DNA of 64,000 nt from an uncultured Paenibacillaceae bacterium (GTDB taxonomy: Bacteria; Bacillota; Bacilli; Aneurinibacillales; Aneurinibacillaceae): assembly GCA_946478845.1 (NCBI GenBank), contig CAMLDI010000002.1, positions 124,001 to 188,000 on the forward strand, in the 5' to 3' direction. Shown here piece by piece: positions 18,356 through 27,550 of this stretch. Within the stretch, counting starts at the first letter, position 1. Each line of letters opens with the position of its first letter. Under the pieces are notes generated by a model. It did no database searches, was not told where the DNA came from, and saw only the letters and a list, made by a program, of their open reading frames with translations. The position numbers were made by a program, and so were the translations under genes.

Positions 18356-20355
18356 CTGCCACTTTCGCATTAATAGGTAATCCCAACACAGGCAAGACAT
18401 CTCTTTTTAATGAATTAACCGGTTCCTATGAATATGTAGGGAACTGGATTGGTGTAACCGTTGAGAAAAAAGTAGGATTATTAAAAGATAAATCTGCCCA
18501 TTTAGTAGATCTTCCAGGTGTTTATTCCCTTAGTCCCCTCTCTGAAGATGAAGGGGTGGCTACGGGATTTTTGCTAGAAGAAGATTTTAAAGGGATTTTA
18601 AATATTGTAGACGCTTCTCAACTGGAGCGGAATCTATATTTAACGGTTCAGGTATTAGAGTACGGAAAACCCCTGATCATTGGGTTGAATATGTTAGATG
18701 TTGCAAAAAGCAGAGGCATGGAAATTGACCTTTCACGTCTTTCCGCTGGGTTGCAAGTTCCCATTTATCCTGTCATTGCGCGAAAGGGAACAGGTTGTGA
18801 CAAACTGGCTCTTGCTTTAACCAAAATGGAGGACAAGCCTGAACCTTTAGTTTTGGATTATGGGGCCGTTTTGGAGGAAGGGATTGCACAAATAGCAGGA
18901 AAATGGACGGGCAAGGGCGTACGCTGGCTTGCTCTTCAATTTTTTGAAGGCAATCAAATGGTGCGGGACTATCTTGAAACTCAAATTGAACCTGCATTTT
19001 TGCAACAACTATATATGGAAACAGAACAAAAGATCATATCCGAGACAGGAGAAACCTCTCTTCCCCATTGGATTCGCCGGGTTCGGTCCCAATGGATTAA
19101 GGAACTTTGCCAGGAAGCGGTCACTCATCCCGAAAAGGGAGGGGTTTCTTTTTCGGAAAAAATCGATCATCTAGTGACCCACCCCTTATTGGGTGTCCCT
19201 GTGTTTTTATTGTTTATGTTTCTCGTATTTAAAATGACCTTTGATTGGGTAGGCAGCCCTTTGTCGGATGTTTTAGATGGAATCATAACAGGTCCCATTA
19301 CTGACGGGTTGCAATGGGTCTTACAGGCTCTAGGCACTTCCCAATTTATGCAGGACCTTGTCTTGAAAGGGATTGTAGCCGGGGTTGGTGGGGTTTTGGT
19401 TTTTATTCCCCAAATTTTTATCTTATTTTTCTTTATTTCCTTATTAGAAGATTCCGGGTATATGGCACGGGTTGCCATTGTCATGGATCGGGTGATGGAG
19501 TTTTTTGGCCTTAATGGCAAAGCCTTTATCCCCATGATTATTGGCTTTGGTTGTAACGTTCCTGGCGTAATGGCGGCAAGAACCATTGAACAGCCAGGGG
19601 AACGATTGCTAACCATTATATTAACTCCTTTGATGTCATGTTCTGCCCGTCTATCGGTATATAGTTTATTTGTAGGCGCTTTTTTTGCACAAAATCAAGC
19701 CATGGTCGTTTTTTCACTCTATTTTCTTGGCATAGGGGTTGCGTTAATTCTGGCCCGGATTCTATCCCCTTTTATGAACAAAGGGAAGCCCTCGGTTTTC
19801 CTTGTGGAATTGCCTCCATACCGTTTTCCTAAGTGGCTTTCCCTTTTCCGACATACATGGGAAAAAGGAAAGGGGTTTGTCCGGAAAGCAGGGACCTATA
19901 TTTTTGGAGGTTCCGTGCTCATCTGGTTACTAAGTACCACAGGTCCGGCAGGATTTCAGGTCCCTATGGCAGAAAGCTATTTAGCAAAAATAGGCGGTTT
20001 GGTTTCTCCCTTATTTGCCCCATTGGGATTTGGCACCTGGCAAGCGGGAGCAGCTTTGTTGACAGGATTTTTGGCGAAAGAAGTGGTGGTCTCCACCATG
20101 AATATCTTATATATGTCAGGAGACATGGCTTCCTTACAGGGGATTTTGGCCCATGCTTTCACCCCTTTACAAGCCTATAGTTTGATGGTTTTCATTCTTC
20201 TTTATATTCCCTGTCTTGCTACCATTGCAGTGATTAAGAAAGAAAGCGGATCGGCGAAATGGATGTGGATTTCCATAGGAATTTCTTTAGTAACTGCCTA
20301 TCTACTGACTTTGGTTCTTTATCAGGTAGGTTTGCTTCTGGGAATTGGCACTTGA
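18352..20355 (+). CDS. feoB: Ferrous iron transport protein B
   Basis: 667-aa Fe(II) transporter. The N-terminal G domain has G1 GNPNTGKT (9-16), G3 DLPG (53-56) and G4 NMLD (113-116); about 190 residues follow before the membrane part, then Gate motifs with conserved cysteines in GFGCNVPG and LMSCSARL, and about ten helices. ATG 18352 overlaps the feoA stop (ATGA), matching FeoB N-termini. A small cysteine-rich membrane protein follows, as in many Firmicute feo operons. Confidence 0.96.
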   Translation: MTATFALIGNPNTGKTSLFNELTGSYEYVGNWIGVTVEKKVGLLKDKSAHLVDLPGVYSLSPLSEDEGVATGFLLEEDFKGILNIVDASQLERNLYLTVQVLEYGKPLIIGLNMLDVAKSRGMEIDLSRLSAGLQVPIYPVIARKGTGCDKLALALTKMEDKPEPLVLDYGAVLEEGIAQIAGKWTGKGVRWLALQFFEGNQMVRDYLETQIEPAFLQQLYMETEQKIISETGETSLPHWIRRVRSQWIKELCQEAVTHPEKGGVSFSEKIDHLVTHPLLGVPVFLLFMFLVFKMTFDWVGSPLSDVLDGIITGPITDGLQWVLQALGTSQFMQDLVLKGIVAGVGGVLVFIPQIFILFFFISLLEDSGYMARVAIVMDRVMEFFGLNGKAFIPMIIGFGCNVPGVMAARTIEQPGERLLTIILTPLMSCSARLSVYSLFVGAFFAQNQAMVVFSLYFLGIGVALILARILSPFMNKGKPSVFLVELPPYRFPKWLSLFRHTWEKGKGFVRKAGTYIFGGSVLIWLLSTTGPAGFQVPMAESYLAKIGGLVSPLFAPLGFGTWQAGAALLTGFLAKEVVVSTMNILYMSGDMASLQGILAHAFTPLQAYSLMVFILLYIPCLATIAVIKKESGSAKWMWISIGISLVTAYLLTLVLYQVGLLLGIGT

Positions 20356-20380
20356 ACTTAAAGGAAAGTGGGTTGAAAAA

Positions 20381-20521
20381 ATGATAGCAGATATTTTAAT
20401 TGGCGCTTTGATTTTTGGCTATGCAGCCTGGACCCTCTATCGCCTTGTCAAAAAAAGCAAGCAAGGAAAATGTGCTGCATGTGCATTAAAGGATGGGTGT
20501 TCGTCTAAAAAGAGAGGATAA
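20381..20521 (+). CDS. FeoB-associated Cys-rich small membrane protein
   Basis: 46-aa protein: one N-terminal membrane helix (about 3-22), a basic stretch, then CAAC and a further Cys in DGCSS. AAAGGAAAGTGGG stands before ATG. The form and position, 25 bases after feoB, match the FeoB-associated Cys-rich family (FeoC-like position in Firmicutes). It may assist Fe(II) uptake or protect FeoB; its exact role is not known. Confidence 0.85.
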   Translation: MIADILIGALIFGYAAWTLYRLVKKSKQGKCAACALKDGCSSKKRG

Positions 20522-20536
20522 AATAATAATATACAT

Positions 20537-20577
20537 AAGAGCCTGGAAGAATGTAAACGTTCCAGGCTCTTTTTTAT
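20537..20577 (+). terminator. Terminator of the feo operon
   Basis: AAGAGCCTGGAA and TTCCAGGCTCTT form a 12-bp stem followed by six T. Confidence 0.9.
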
Positions 20578-20592
20578 AGATTGTTGAAGGGA

Positions 20593-20835
20593 TTAGGGAA
20601 TCGAATCAAAATAAACATTCAAATTATTAATAAAGGAAATGACAAAGATTACAGAGCTTATAAGGGAAAGGGATATTAAAATTCCTTTTTCCCGTTTTAA
20701 ACTTATATTGTAGGTTACGATTTTTTTTACCAAATGGTTAATCATATAGTAGATGAGATAAAAAACATAATAAGCAAATATAGCAACAATAATCCAGATT
20801 ACAGCCTGTATGATAGATCCTAAAACTAGATTCAT
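20593..20835 (-). CDS. Small membrane protein, 80 aa
   Basis: Unrecognised. Two hydrophobic helices (about 5-33 and 52-70) flank a short basic loop (KKIVTYNISLKREKG). GGGTGATT precedes ATG on the minus strand. It lies alone between two terminators, so it is its own unit. No function is proposed. Confidence 0.6.
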   Translation of the reverse strand: MNLVLGSIIQAVIWIIVAIFAYYVFYLIYYMINHLVKKIVTYNISLKREKGILISLSLISSVIFVISFINNLNVYFDSIP

Positions 20836-21010
20836 TTTCTAATCACCCGTTTCTTTTGCCCTTTTTTAGATTATTTCTGATGTTATTATAATGCAAAGGT
20901 CTACAATTTGCCGTTACAAAAAATACATAATTCCTATTTATTAGGTTATTTCCTTTTCAAATGATTTTGTTACGATAAGCTTGTTAGTCACTAAGATAGG
21001 GCGTGGCAAA

Positions 21011-21460
21011 ATGAGAAGAAAATTGATGAGCATTCCTATTGTTTTTTTACTCTTATTGATTGGTTCGGCATGTACCAATCTATCTGTTGAGACAAATTCA
21101 AACCCTTCATTACTGTCTTCACTTCATAAAAAAATCTCTTTAACTGATGTTTCTTCAATCCGTTTATGGGGAGAAGGAATAAAAGAAAAAACCGATGGGA
21201 GAGAGGCAACAGGAGAAGAAATGAAGAAAATCGTGGATTGGTTTAATCAAGCCACAGATATTCGAGAGAATAAAAATCTAGCAGGAACAACGCCTGACGC
21301 TGGGATTTTCATTCAGTTGAAAAATGGCAGTCTTATTAATATTATCCGGTCCGGATCTGATTTTGAGATTCAGAGGGATATAAATGGGGAAATGGTTTCC
21401 TATTGGGCGAAACAACCGGACATAAAAGCATTATTGGATCAAATGGGTACAAATCCATAA
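21011..21460 (+). CDS. Putative lipoprotein, 149 aa
   Basis: Signal peptide with a lipobox-like GSAC at about residue 21, then a soluble domain of about 125 residues. ATG 21011 is preceded by AGGGCGTGG. The body has an alternating pattern (ISLTDVSSIRLWG, GIFIQLKNGSLINIIRSG, FEIQRD) that looks like a small alpha-beta domain. I do not recognise the family. The gene stands alone before a strong bidirectional terminator. Confidence 0.7.
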   Translation: MRRKLMSIPIVFLLLLIGSACTNLSVETNSNPSLLSSLHKKISLTDVSSIRLWGEGIKEKTDGREATGEEMKKIVDWFNQATDIRENKNLAGTTPDAGIFIQLKNGSLINIIRSGSDFEIQRDINGEMVSYWAKQPDIKALLDQMGTNP

Positions 21461-21466
21461 AATAAA

Positions 21467-21503
21467 TAAAGGCGGTTTCCCATAAGGGGAGACCGCCTTT
21501 ACT
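21467..21503. terminator. Bidirectional terminator
   Basis: AAAGGCGGTTTCCC and GGGGAGACCGCCTTT form the stem. It sits between the convergent lipoprotein gene and ilvD. Confidence 0.88.
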
Positions 21504-21515
21504 ATGTGAGTCTTA

Positions 21516-23192
21516 TTAGATTTTCATAATGCCGCCAGTAGAAGCGGAGGTGACAAGTTTAGAGTAACGGGCAAGATAACCGGTTTTTACTTTTGGTTCA
21601 AATCCTTTCCAGTTAGCTTTCCGTTTTTCTAATTCTTCATCAGATACCTGTACGTTAATGGTGCGTGCATCCATATCGATGGAAACGATATCTCCGTTTT
21701 CAATAAATGCGATTGGGCCGCCTTCTGCCGCTTCAGGAGAAATGTGTCCAATGGAGAGGCCACGGGAAGCGCCAGAGAAACGTCCGTCAGTAACGAGAGC
21801 AACTTTCGTGCCAAGGCCCATCCCCATGATTTGGGAAGTAGGTGCCAGCATTTCAGGCATTCCAGGACCGCCTTTGGGCCCTTCATAGCGGATGACTACA
21901 ACATGGCCTTCTTTTACAGAGCCATTAGCAATCCCTTCCAGGGCTTCATCCTGGGAATCGAATACAATCGCTGGACCTTCATGTTTCGTAATGCCGGCCT
22001 GAACGGCACCGGTTTTAATAACGCCGCCATCTGGAGCCAGGTTACCGTAAAGGATGGCAAGCCCGCCTTTTTCAGTGTAGGGATTTTCTAATGTGCGGAT
22101 GCATTCCGTATTGAGGATTTCATGGCCTGCTACGTTTTCCCCGATGGTTTTTCCTGTAACAGTCATGGCATCAAGATGCAAGGCCCCTTCTTTTTTGGAA
22201 AGCTCATTTAACACAGCAGATACGCCGCCTGCAGCACCCAGGTCTTCAATGGCCCAGTCAGAAGCAGGAGCCAGTTTTGCTAAATGGGGAACTCCCTTTG
22301 CAACTTCGTTAATCCGTTCAAGGGAATAGTCGATGCCAGCTTCATTAGCGATTGCGAGAGTATGAAGCACGGTATTGGTAGAACCGCCAAGTGCCATATC
22401 TAAAGCAAATGCATTATCGATAGATTTCTCCGTGATGATATCATGGGGTTTAAGATCCATTTCAATTAAGTTCATTAATTGTTTCGCAGCTTGTTTTGCC
22501 AATTCTTTCCGTTCAGGAGCGATGGCTAAAATCGTTCCATTGCCAGGAAGAGCAAGGCCAAGGGCTTCTGCGAGACAGTTCATAGAGTTCGCAGTAAACA
22601 TCCCGGAACAAGAACCGCAGGTAGGACAGCCGTATTGTTCTAATTCCTGAAGGCCTTTGTCGTCAATTTTACCAGCCTGGTAAGCCCCAACCCCTTCAAA
22701 GACAGAAGTAAGGTTTAGTTTCTTGCCAGATGGGGTTTTACCTGCAGCCATAGGGCCACCTGAAACAAAAATACTAGGGATGTTTAAACGCATAGCTGCC
22801 ATCATCATACCTGGAGTAATTTTGTCACAGTTTGGGATACAGATCATCCCATCAAACCAGTGAGCAGCGACTACCGTTTCTACAGAGTCAGCAATAATTT
22901 CCCGGCTGGGAAGGGAGTAGCGCATGCCAATGTGTCCCATGGCGATGCCATCGTCTACTCCAATGGTATTGAATTCAAAAGGAACCCCGCCTGCTTCACG
23001 GATTGCTTCTTTTACTACTTTTCCGAATTCTTGCAGGTGAACGTGTCCTGGAATAATGTCAATGTAAGAGTTAACAACCGCAATAAAGGGTTTGCCGAAG
23101 TCTTCTTCCTTCACACCAGCTGCCCGGAGCAGACTACGATGTGGAGCCCTGTCAAAGCCTTTTGTGATCATATCACTGCGTAATTTACTCAA
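21516..23192 (-). CDS. ilvD: Dihydroxy-acid dehydratase
   Basis: Dehydrates 2,3-dihydroxy acids to 2-oxo acids in valine, isoleucine and leucine synthesis. 558 aa when started at TTG 23192: GGAGGG lies 7 bases upstream and the resulting N-terminus ([12 protein letters not shown]) matches Bacillus IlvD. Iron-sulfur cysteines are Cys122 (IPNCDK) and Cys195 (CGSC); at 46-50 it reads IIPGH, as in the E. coli type, where the [2Fe-2S] type has a third cysteine. The gene stands alone; no ilvBHC or leu genes are in the window. Confidence 0.95.
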   Translation of the reverse strand: MSKLRSDMITKGFDRAPHRSLLRAAGVKEEDFGKPFIAVVNSYIDIIPGHVHLQEFGKVVKEAIREAGGVPFEFNTIGVDDGIAMGHIGMRYSLPSREIIADSVETVVAAHWFDGMICIPNCDKITPGMMMAAMRLNIPSIFVSGGPMAAGKTPSGKKLNLTSVFEGVGAYQAGKIDDKGLQELEQYGCPTCGSCSGMFTANSMNCLAEALGLALPGNGTILAIAPERKELAKQAAKQLMNLIEMDLKPHDIITEKSIDNAFALDMALGGSTNTVLHTLAIANEAGIDYSLERINEVAKGVPHLAKLAPASDWAIEDLGAAGGVSAVLNELSKKEGALHLDAMTVTGKTIGENVAGHEILNTECIRTLENPYTEKGGLAILYGNLAPDGGVIKTGAVQAGITKHEGPAIVFDSQDEALEGIANGSVKEGHVVVIRYEGPKGGPGMPEMLAPTSQIMGMGLGTKVALVTDGRFSGASRGLSIGHISPEAAEGGPIAFIENGDIVSIDMDARTINVQVSDEELEKRKANWKGFEPKVKTGYLARYSKLVTSASTGGIMKI

Positions 23193-23284
23193 AACCAATC
23201 CCTCCACATACTTCATTCATTCAAACTATCTCTTCATTTTATCACTAAATGTGAAGGTTGTATATTTTTTGCGGGGGAGGGTGG

Positions 23285-23503
23285 TTAAAATTCCCCGACC
23301 AAATCTGAAATCGGTTTAAATAGAGTATCTAAAGCCTCAGTGATATTCAATTCCGGCAAGATTTGATTTTGAGCCAGTGTAAAGTACAGGGAAAGGCTAA
23401 GAATGGCACCTACAATAATAAGTTCCTTCCATCGTTTTTTTGTATAGAGAAAATAACCTTCGAAGAAAAAGATTCCAACAATGAGAAGTATAATCCAAAC
23501 CAT
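23285..23503 (-). CDS. Small membrane protein, 72 aa
   Basis: Unrecognised. Two hydrophobic segments (about 2-20 and 26-44) with a basic KKRWK between them, then a polar acidic tail. GGAGGATC precedes ATG on the minus strand. It lies 68 bases upstream of ilvD's extended frame and could be co-transcribed with it, but there is no functional hint. Confidence 0.6.
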   Translation of the reverse strand: MVWIILLIVGIFFFEGYFLYTKKRWKELIIVGAILSLSLYFTLAQNQILPELNITEALDTLFKPISDLVGEF

Positions 23504-23636
23504 TCTATTGATCCTCCATAATGAATGAGACAGAGATGGTATAGCTTTATTAATTTTGTTTTATTATTCGTGGAATATGTTAATTTATGTATATTTTATG
23601 GGCGAAAAATACTTAAAAAAATTTTAATAAAAAGGG

Positions 23637-23665
23637 TTGCCTTTTTTTTATCCCTGTGATAAATT
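23637..23665 (+). promoter_or_regulatory. Candidate promoter of the tRNA cluster
   Basis: TTGCCT, 17 bases, TAAATT, about 40 bases before the first tRNA. The rest of the gap 23504-23703 is AT-rich and shows nothing else. Confidence 0.5.
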
Positions 23666-23703
23666 TATATATGTCGCTGCGGAACACACAGAGAAATGAA
23701 TAC

Positions 23704-23795
23704 GGAGAGTTACCCAAGTGGCTATAAGGGGCTCCCCTGCTAAGGGAGTAGACGGGTTAAACCGTGCGAGGGTTCGAATCCCTCACTCTCCGCCA
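23704..23795 (+). tRNA. tRNA-Ser (GCT)
   Basis: Class II tRNA of 92 bases with an encoded CCA. The acceptor GGAGAGT pairs with ACTCTCC; the anticodon loop gives GCT; a long variable arm follows, then GGTTCGAATCC. Confidence 0.95.
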
Positions 23796-23822
23796 TTATT
23801 ATAATACAAGCCCAAGCATTAT

Positions 23823-23899
23823 GGCGGTGTAGCTCAGCTGGCTAGAGCGTACGGTTCATACCCGTAAGGTCGGGGGTTCGATCCCCTCCGCCGCTACCA
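23823..23899 (+). tRNA. tRNA-Met (CAT), elongator type
   Basis: 77 bases with encoded CCA. The anticodon stem TACGG/CCGTA lacks the three G-C pairs of initiators and the first base pair is a G-U, not an initiator mismatch. It closely resembles the Bacillus elongator tRNA-Met. Confidence 0.93.
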
Positions 23900-23943
23900 T
23901 ATTACTCATAGGATTTAAGAATCCTGGGTAAGCTTAATATTAC

Positions 23944-24032
23944 GGAGGGATACCGAAGTGGTCATAACGGGGCGGTCTTGAAAACCGTTAGGGTGCAAGC
24001 CCACGCGGGTTCGAATCCTGCTCCCTCCGCCA
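23944..24032 (+). tRNA. tRNA-Ser (TGA)
   Basis: Class II tRNA of 89 bases, acceptor GGAGGGA/TCCCTCC, anticodon TGA, encoded CCA. Its 3' half and the terminator behind it are repeated in decayed form at about 36.55-36.64 kb. Confidence 0.95.
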
Positions 24033-24047
24033 TATTAGAAAACACAA

Positions 24048-24078
24048 CTCACCATTGAAGAATGGTGGGTTTTTTTGT
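24048..24078 (+). terminator. Terminator of the tRNA cluster
   Basis: CTCACCATT-gaag-AATGGTGGG followed by seven T, directly after tRNA-Ser(TGA). Confidence 0.88.
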
Positions 24079-24101
24079 GTCTTCGAATTTCCAATATTTT
24101 T

Positions 24102-24149
24102 TTAAATAGAACTTAACACATCCTTAACCTTTTATACTTGTTATCAAGT
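24102..24149 (+). promoter_or_regulatory. PhoP-type box, -10 and palindrome ahead of the phn operon
   Basis: TTAAAT, TTAACA and TTAACC start at 24102, 24113 and 24124, exactly 11 bases apart, which is the spacing of Bacillus PhoP direct repeats. TATACT (24133-24138) is a suitable -10. Overlapping the likely start is a perfect ACTTG-TTAT-CAAGT palindrome (24136-24149), a candidate PhnF operator. Phosphate-starvation control is therefore likely. Confidence 0.65.
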
Positions 24150-24186
24150 TAATCTGAGAGAAGAAATTTTGTATAGGAGGTCTAAT

Positions 24187-25062
24187 ATGAAAGTTGAGTT
24201 ACACTGTCATACTAATATTTCAGATTGTCCTCTTTCAAATGATGAAGTGATGTCTTTAGCTTTAGAACAAGGTGTTATGCACGTAGCGATTACAAATCAT
24301 GATACAACAAAGGGTCTTATAGAAGCGATTGAAACAGGCAAGAGATATGGAATAGAAGTTATTCCAGGAATTGAGATTTCAGGGTTTGATTATGATTGGG
24401 AGAGACGTGTTCATATTCTTGGTTATTTTATTGAGCCAGGCCATGAGGCTATTGAAACACTCTGTAAACCTTTAAGAGAAAAAAGACATGAAAATTCTTT
24501 TGAAATGGTTCAGCGGTTAATTGAAGTAGGCTATAACATAACATGGGATCGTTGTATGGAACTTGCTAATGGAGGAACGGGGGTATTTAAGCAGCATATC
24601 ATGCATGCTCTAATAGAGGCAGAATATACGGATTCTATTTATAGTGAGCTTTATAAAAAATTGTTTAGTCGTGGACAAAATGGCGAAAAGCAAGGTCTTG
24701 CTAATATTCCAATGGAATATGTGGATGCAAAGCTTGCTATTCAAGCTATTTATAATGCCGGGGGAGTGCCTGTACTGGCTCATCCAGGTCAATATAGCAA
24801 TTTTGAAATGGTACCGAATCTGGTAGAAGCAGGATTGCAGGGAATAGAGGTTTGGCATCCTTCCCATCATGAAGGGCATGAAGGACAAGCTATGAAATTA
24901 TCAAAGGAATACGATTTAATCATGACAGGTGGGTCTGATTTCCATGGAGCTTATGGGGAAAAACCCGTACTTCTTGGAAGTAAGAGTTCAGGAATTGAAA
25001 GCTTAGTAGCTTTAGCGGCAAGAAGAGAGAAAAGGAGTTGTACGCCCGATGTCATTTATTAA
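24187..25062 (+). CDS. PHP-domain phosphoesterase, probable PhnPP
   Basis: 291-aa PHP-family metal hydrolase with [15 protein letters not shown] at the N-terminus, [14 protein letters not shown] and a C-terminal TGGSDFHG motif, all metal-ligand signatures of the family. AGGAGG precedes ATG 24187. As first gene of a phn operon that lacks phnP and phnN, it is best read as the PHP-type phosphodiesterase characterised from Eggerthella lenta (PhnPP), which turns phosphoribosyl 1,2-cyclic phosphate into ribose 5-phosphate by two successive hydrolyses. That assignment rests on context and family; the fold alone does not prove it. Confidence 0.8.
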   Translation: MKVELHCHTNISDCPLSNDEVMSLALEQGVMHVAITNHDTTKGLIEAIETGKRYGIEVIPGIEISGFDYDWERRVHILGYFIEPGHEAIETLCKPLREKRHENSFEMVQRLIEVGYNITWDRCMELANGGTGVFKQHIMHALIEAEYTDSIYSELYKKLFSRGQNGEKQGLANIPMEYVDAKLAIQAIYNAGGVPVLAHPGQYSNFEMVPNLVEAGLQGIEVWHPSHHEGHEGQAMKLSKEYDLIMTGGSDFHGAYGEKPVLLGSKSSGIESLVALAARREKRSCTPDVIY

Positions 25063-25690
25063 TCAGTTGAAGTATGAAAGAAAACTATCAATCATACCCT
25101 TCATCCAAGATTCTAGTGATGTGATCAATAGCTATGCAGGTGAATGGGTATCCATTGGTGCTCACAATAAAATAATCGAATCTAAATTTGGAGATTATAC
25201 CTACACCATGGATGATGTGACTGTTAACTATACGGAAATAGGTAAATTTTGTTCCATTGCGTCTCATGCTTGTATTAATCCTGTGCAACATCCCATGAAC
25301 CGTGTTACCCAGCACCACATGACCTATCGAAAGGATGCTTATCGATTTGCAGATAAAGATGATAAAGATATTTTTGATTGGCGGCGTACACAAACTGTTA
25401 AAATTGGACATGATGTTTGGATTGGCCACGGTGCCATTATTATGAAAGGTGTAAAGATTGGAACAGGAGCAGTCATTGGCTCTGGGTCCATTGTAACAAA
25501 AGATGTTGAGCCTTATACGATTGTAGTGGGAGTTCCTGCCGGACCTATTAAAAGAAGGTTTTCAAAAGAGATCGCTGACGAATTACTGAAAATTGCCTGG
25601 TGGGATTGGTCACGAGAAAAACTTGAAAACCATTTTGATGAACTTAATGATATAGAAGCTTTTATTAAAAACCACAGGGAATCACTTTAA
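25049..25690 (+). CDS. Phosphonate-associated hexapeptide-repeat acyltransferase
   Basis: 213-aa left-handed beta-helix acyltransferase (CatB/xenobiotic acetyltransferase type). Hexapeptide repeats run through about 70-170 ([22 protein letters not shown], then [16 protein letters not shown]). A hexapeptide transferase with such a loop ([10 protein letters not shown]) is a known companion of phn operons. AAAGGAG precedes ATG and the start overlaps the PHP gene end by 14 bases. It may acetylate aminophosphonates or a by-product, as PhnO does with a different fold; the substrate is inferred only. Confidence 0.82.
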   Translation: MSFINQLKYERKLSIIPFIQDSSDVINSYAGEWVSIGAHNKIIESKFGDYTYTMDDVTVNYTEIGKFCSIASHACINPVQHPMNRVTQHHMTYRKDAYRFADKDDKDIFDWRRTQTVKIGHDVWIGHGAIIMKGVKIGTGAVIGSGSIVTKDVEPYTIVVGVPAGPIKRRFSKEIADELLKIAWWDWSREKLENHFDELNDIEAFIKNHRESL

Positions 25691-26401
25691 ATGGGTGAAA
25701 AAATAGTTTTGGTTGATCAGTTGATTTCGGAGATAAAGGCTGGAAAATATAAACCAAATGATAAATTGCCATCGGAAAATGAGTTAGCGGACCAATATAA
25801 ATTGCCAAGAATGGTTGTTCGAAAGGCATATGAGCGTTTGCAGGAACTTGGTTATATTTTTTCTAAGCAAGGAAAAGGTAGTTATGTTCAAAATCAGAAA
25901 CAGCAAATTCCCCTTATTTTAAATGGAGATATTAGTTTTAGTGAAAAAATGAAGGAGTTACAATACAACTTAATTACCAAAAATGTTTTTTGTGAAAAAA
26001 TTGAATATGAATCTACGATCTATCACGAGTTAAAAGCAAATCCCCAGGATCCAGTATATAAAATTGGCCGATTAAGAATTGTAGATGATTGTCCAGTTGC
26101 CTTGCATACATCATTTGTATCTCAATCCGTTTTTCCTAATATTGATTTGAAAGGCAGGGAAATCACCTCGATTTTTCAGTATTACAAAAGCCAGGGATAT
26201 ACGGACTACACATCGACACGAAGTCGTCTAAGTGTTGTTTTCCCTAATGAATTTGAACGAAAAACATTAAAATGTTCAAGTTTAATTCCTCTTTTATTCT
26301 TAGAATCAGGATGTATTGATAAGAAAACCCATAAAATGTTGGAATATTCAAAAATAATGTATAGAAGTGATTGTTTTACCTATGTCATCTCAAAGAGTTA
26401 A
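25691..26401 (+). CDS. phnF: PhnF-like GntR-family regulator (UTRA domain)
   Basis: 236 aa: winged helix (about 5-70: LPSENELADQYKLPRMVVRKAYERLQELGYIFS) and an effector-binding UTRA domain (about 85-235). The ATG directly follows the stop of the acyltransferase gene without its own strong ribosome site, so translation is coupled. Position inside the phn operon, before phnG, supports a role as local repressor. The palindrome at 24136-24149 is its likely operator. The effector is unknown; phosphonates or phosphate are reasonable guesses. Confidence 0.85.
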   Translation: MGEKIVLVDQLISEIKAGKYKPNDKLPSENELADQYKLPRMVVRKAYERLQELGYIFSKQGKGSYVQNQKQQIPLILNGDISFSEKMKELQYNLITKNVFCEKIEYESTIYHELKANPQDPVYKIGRLRIVDDCPVALHTSFVSQSVFPNIDLKGREITSIFQYYKSQGYTDYTSTRSRLSVVFPNEFERKTLKCSSLIPLLFLESGCIDKKTHKMLEYSKIMYRSDCFTYVISKS

Positions 26402-26426
26402 TGAAATTTACAAACCTATTACGAAC

Positions 26427-26443
26427 TTAACTGTTACTTTACG
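26427..26443 (+). promoter_or_regulatory. Weak second PhoP-type repeat pair in the phnF-phnG gap
   Basis: TTAACT (26427-26432) and TTTACG (26438-26443) are 11 bases apart, like the repeats before the operon. No good -10 is seen after them, so an internal promoter is only possible. The rest of the 104-base gap holds AAGGAGG for phnG. Confidence 0.25.
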
Positions 26444-26505
26444 TTCAATCACTTGGCAACAAGATAAATTAAAAAGTGTAGAACAAAGTCCAAAGGAGGC
26501 CAAAG

Positions 26506-26928
26506 ATGAAAAGAAAACAAAGAACAGAAATTTTGATCAACGGCTCTCAGAATATAGTGAAAGTAATGGCTAGAGAAATTGAAAATAACTATCCGGTGCA
26601 GGTAATTCAAGAGCCAGAAGATGGGTTAGTGATGTTAAAAGGACGTGAGACCTCACAAAAAAGCTTATTTTATTTAGGAGAAGTTTATGTAACAGAATGC
26701 AAGGTACAAATAGAAGAAACAATAGGCATTGGCATTGTAAAGGGGCAACAACCGGAGTTAGCATACTCTCTTGCTGTTATTGATGCTGCGTTTCAAAGAA
26801 ACCTACCGGAAACCTTAAATTGGATTGAAGTTCTTGAAAACGAAGAGGAAAAAATTCAAGAAGAGAGGAGAGCAATTCATAACGTAGTTTTGAAAACAAA
26901 AGTTAACTTTGAAACCATGGATATTTAA
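26506..26928 (+). CDS. phnG: C-P lyase core subunit PhnG
   Basis: 140 aa. With PhnH, PhnI, PhnJ it forms the core complex; PhnGHI(L) make the triphosphate nucleotide adduct of the phosphonate. The N-terminus RTEILINGS and the central segment LVMLKGRETSQKSLFYLGEVYVTEC match the PhnG family, and the length is usual. AAGGAGG lies six bases before ATG. First gene of the contiguous phnG-H-I-J-K-M-L block. Confidence 0.92.
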   Translation: MKRKQRTEILINGSQNIVKVMAREIENNYPVQVIQEPEDGLVMLKGRETSQKSLFYLGEVYVTECKVQIEETIGIGIVKGQQPELAYSLAVIDAAFQRNLPETLNWIEVLENEEEKIQEERRAIHNVVLKTKVNFETMDI

Positions 26929-26944
26929 TAAGGAGGAAAATATA

Positions 26945-27550
26945 TTGCAGTTAGAAATGATTCATAATCTTCAATCTATTTATCGGAAATTAGTAGATTC
27001 TACTTCAAGACCGGGACATATTACAGATTTGGAAAAGGAGTCAGCATTAATAGAATCTGATAACAAAACAGGTTGTACCTATTCCCTTCTACTGTTGGCT
27101 TTAACTTTACTTGATCCAGAAGTAACTTTTAAAGTTTATTCCTCAAATGATAGTACCGTTACTAAAAAAATAAACCAGTTAACCTTTGCAACAGCGGTAG
27201 AAAACAATCAAGCGGATTACATATTCGTACTTGGAGATGCAGAGGAAGGATCTCTCGAAGAAGCGATTCGAAAAGGAAAGTCTGGAACTCTAGAAAATCC
27301 CCATCAATCAGCCACCATCATAGCAGAAGTAGGGACTGTGACGAATGGAGAATCTTTGCTTTTACAAGGACCAGGCATTCAAACAACCAGGCTTATTCAT
27401 GTAGATGCAAGTGAAAATTGGGTAGAAACTCGTCAGGAAAAAAACATGGAATATCCGATGGGGATTGATTTAGTATTTATTGATTTAAATCATCAGCTTT
27501 TATCATTACCTAGAACAACTCAAATTACTAAAAACAGGGTGATTGTTTAA
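26945..27550 (+). CDS. phnH: C-P lyase core subunit PhnH
   Basis: 201 aa, core-complex subunit with a PLP-transferase-like fold but no PLP lysine. Family features: N-terminal FRKL-like QSIYRKLVDSTSRPGH, LLLALTLLDPEVTFK, and FVLGDAEEG. TTG 26945 is chosen because AGGAGG lies eight bases before it; ATG 26957 is an alternative. The stop overlaps the phnI ATG by one base. Confidence 0.9.
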   Translation: MQLEMIHNLQSIYRKLVDSTSRPGHITDLEKESALIESDNKTGCTYSLLLLALTLLDPEVTFKVYSSNDSTVTKKINQLTFATAVENNQADYIFVLGDAEEGSLEEAIRKGKSGTLENPHQSATIIAEVGTVTNGESLLLQGPGIQTTRLIHVDASENWVETRQEKNMEYPMGIDLVFIDLNHQLLSLPRTTQITKNRVIV

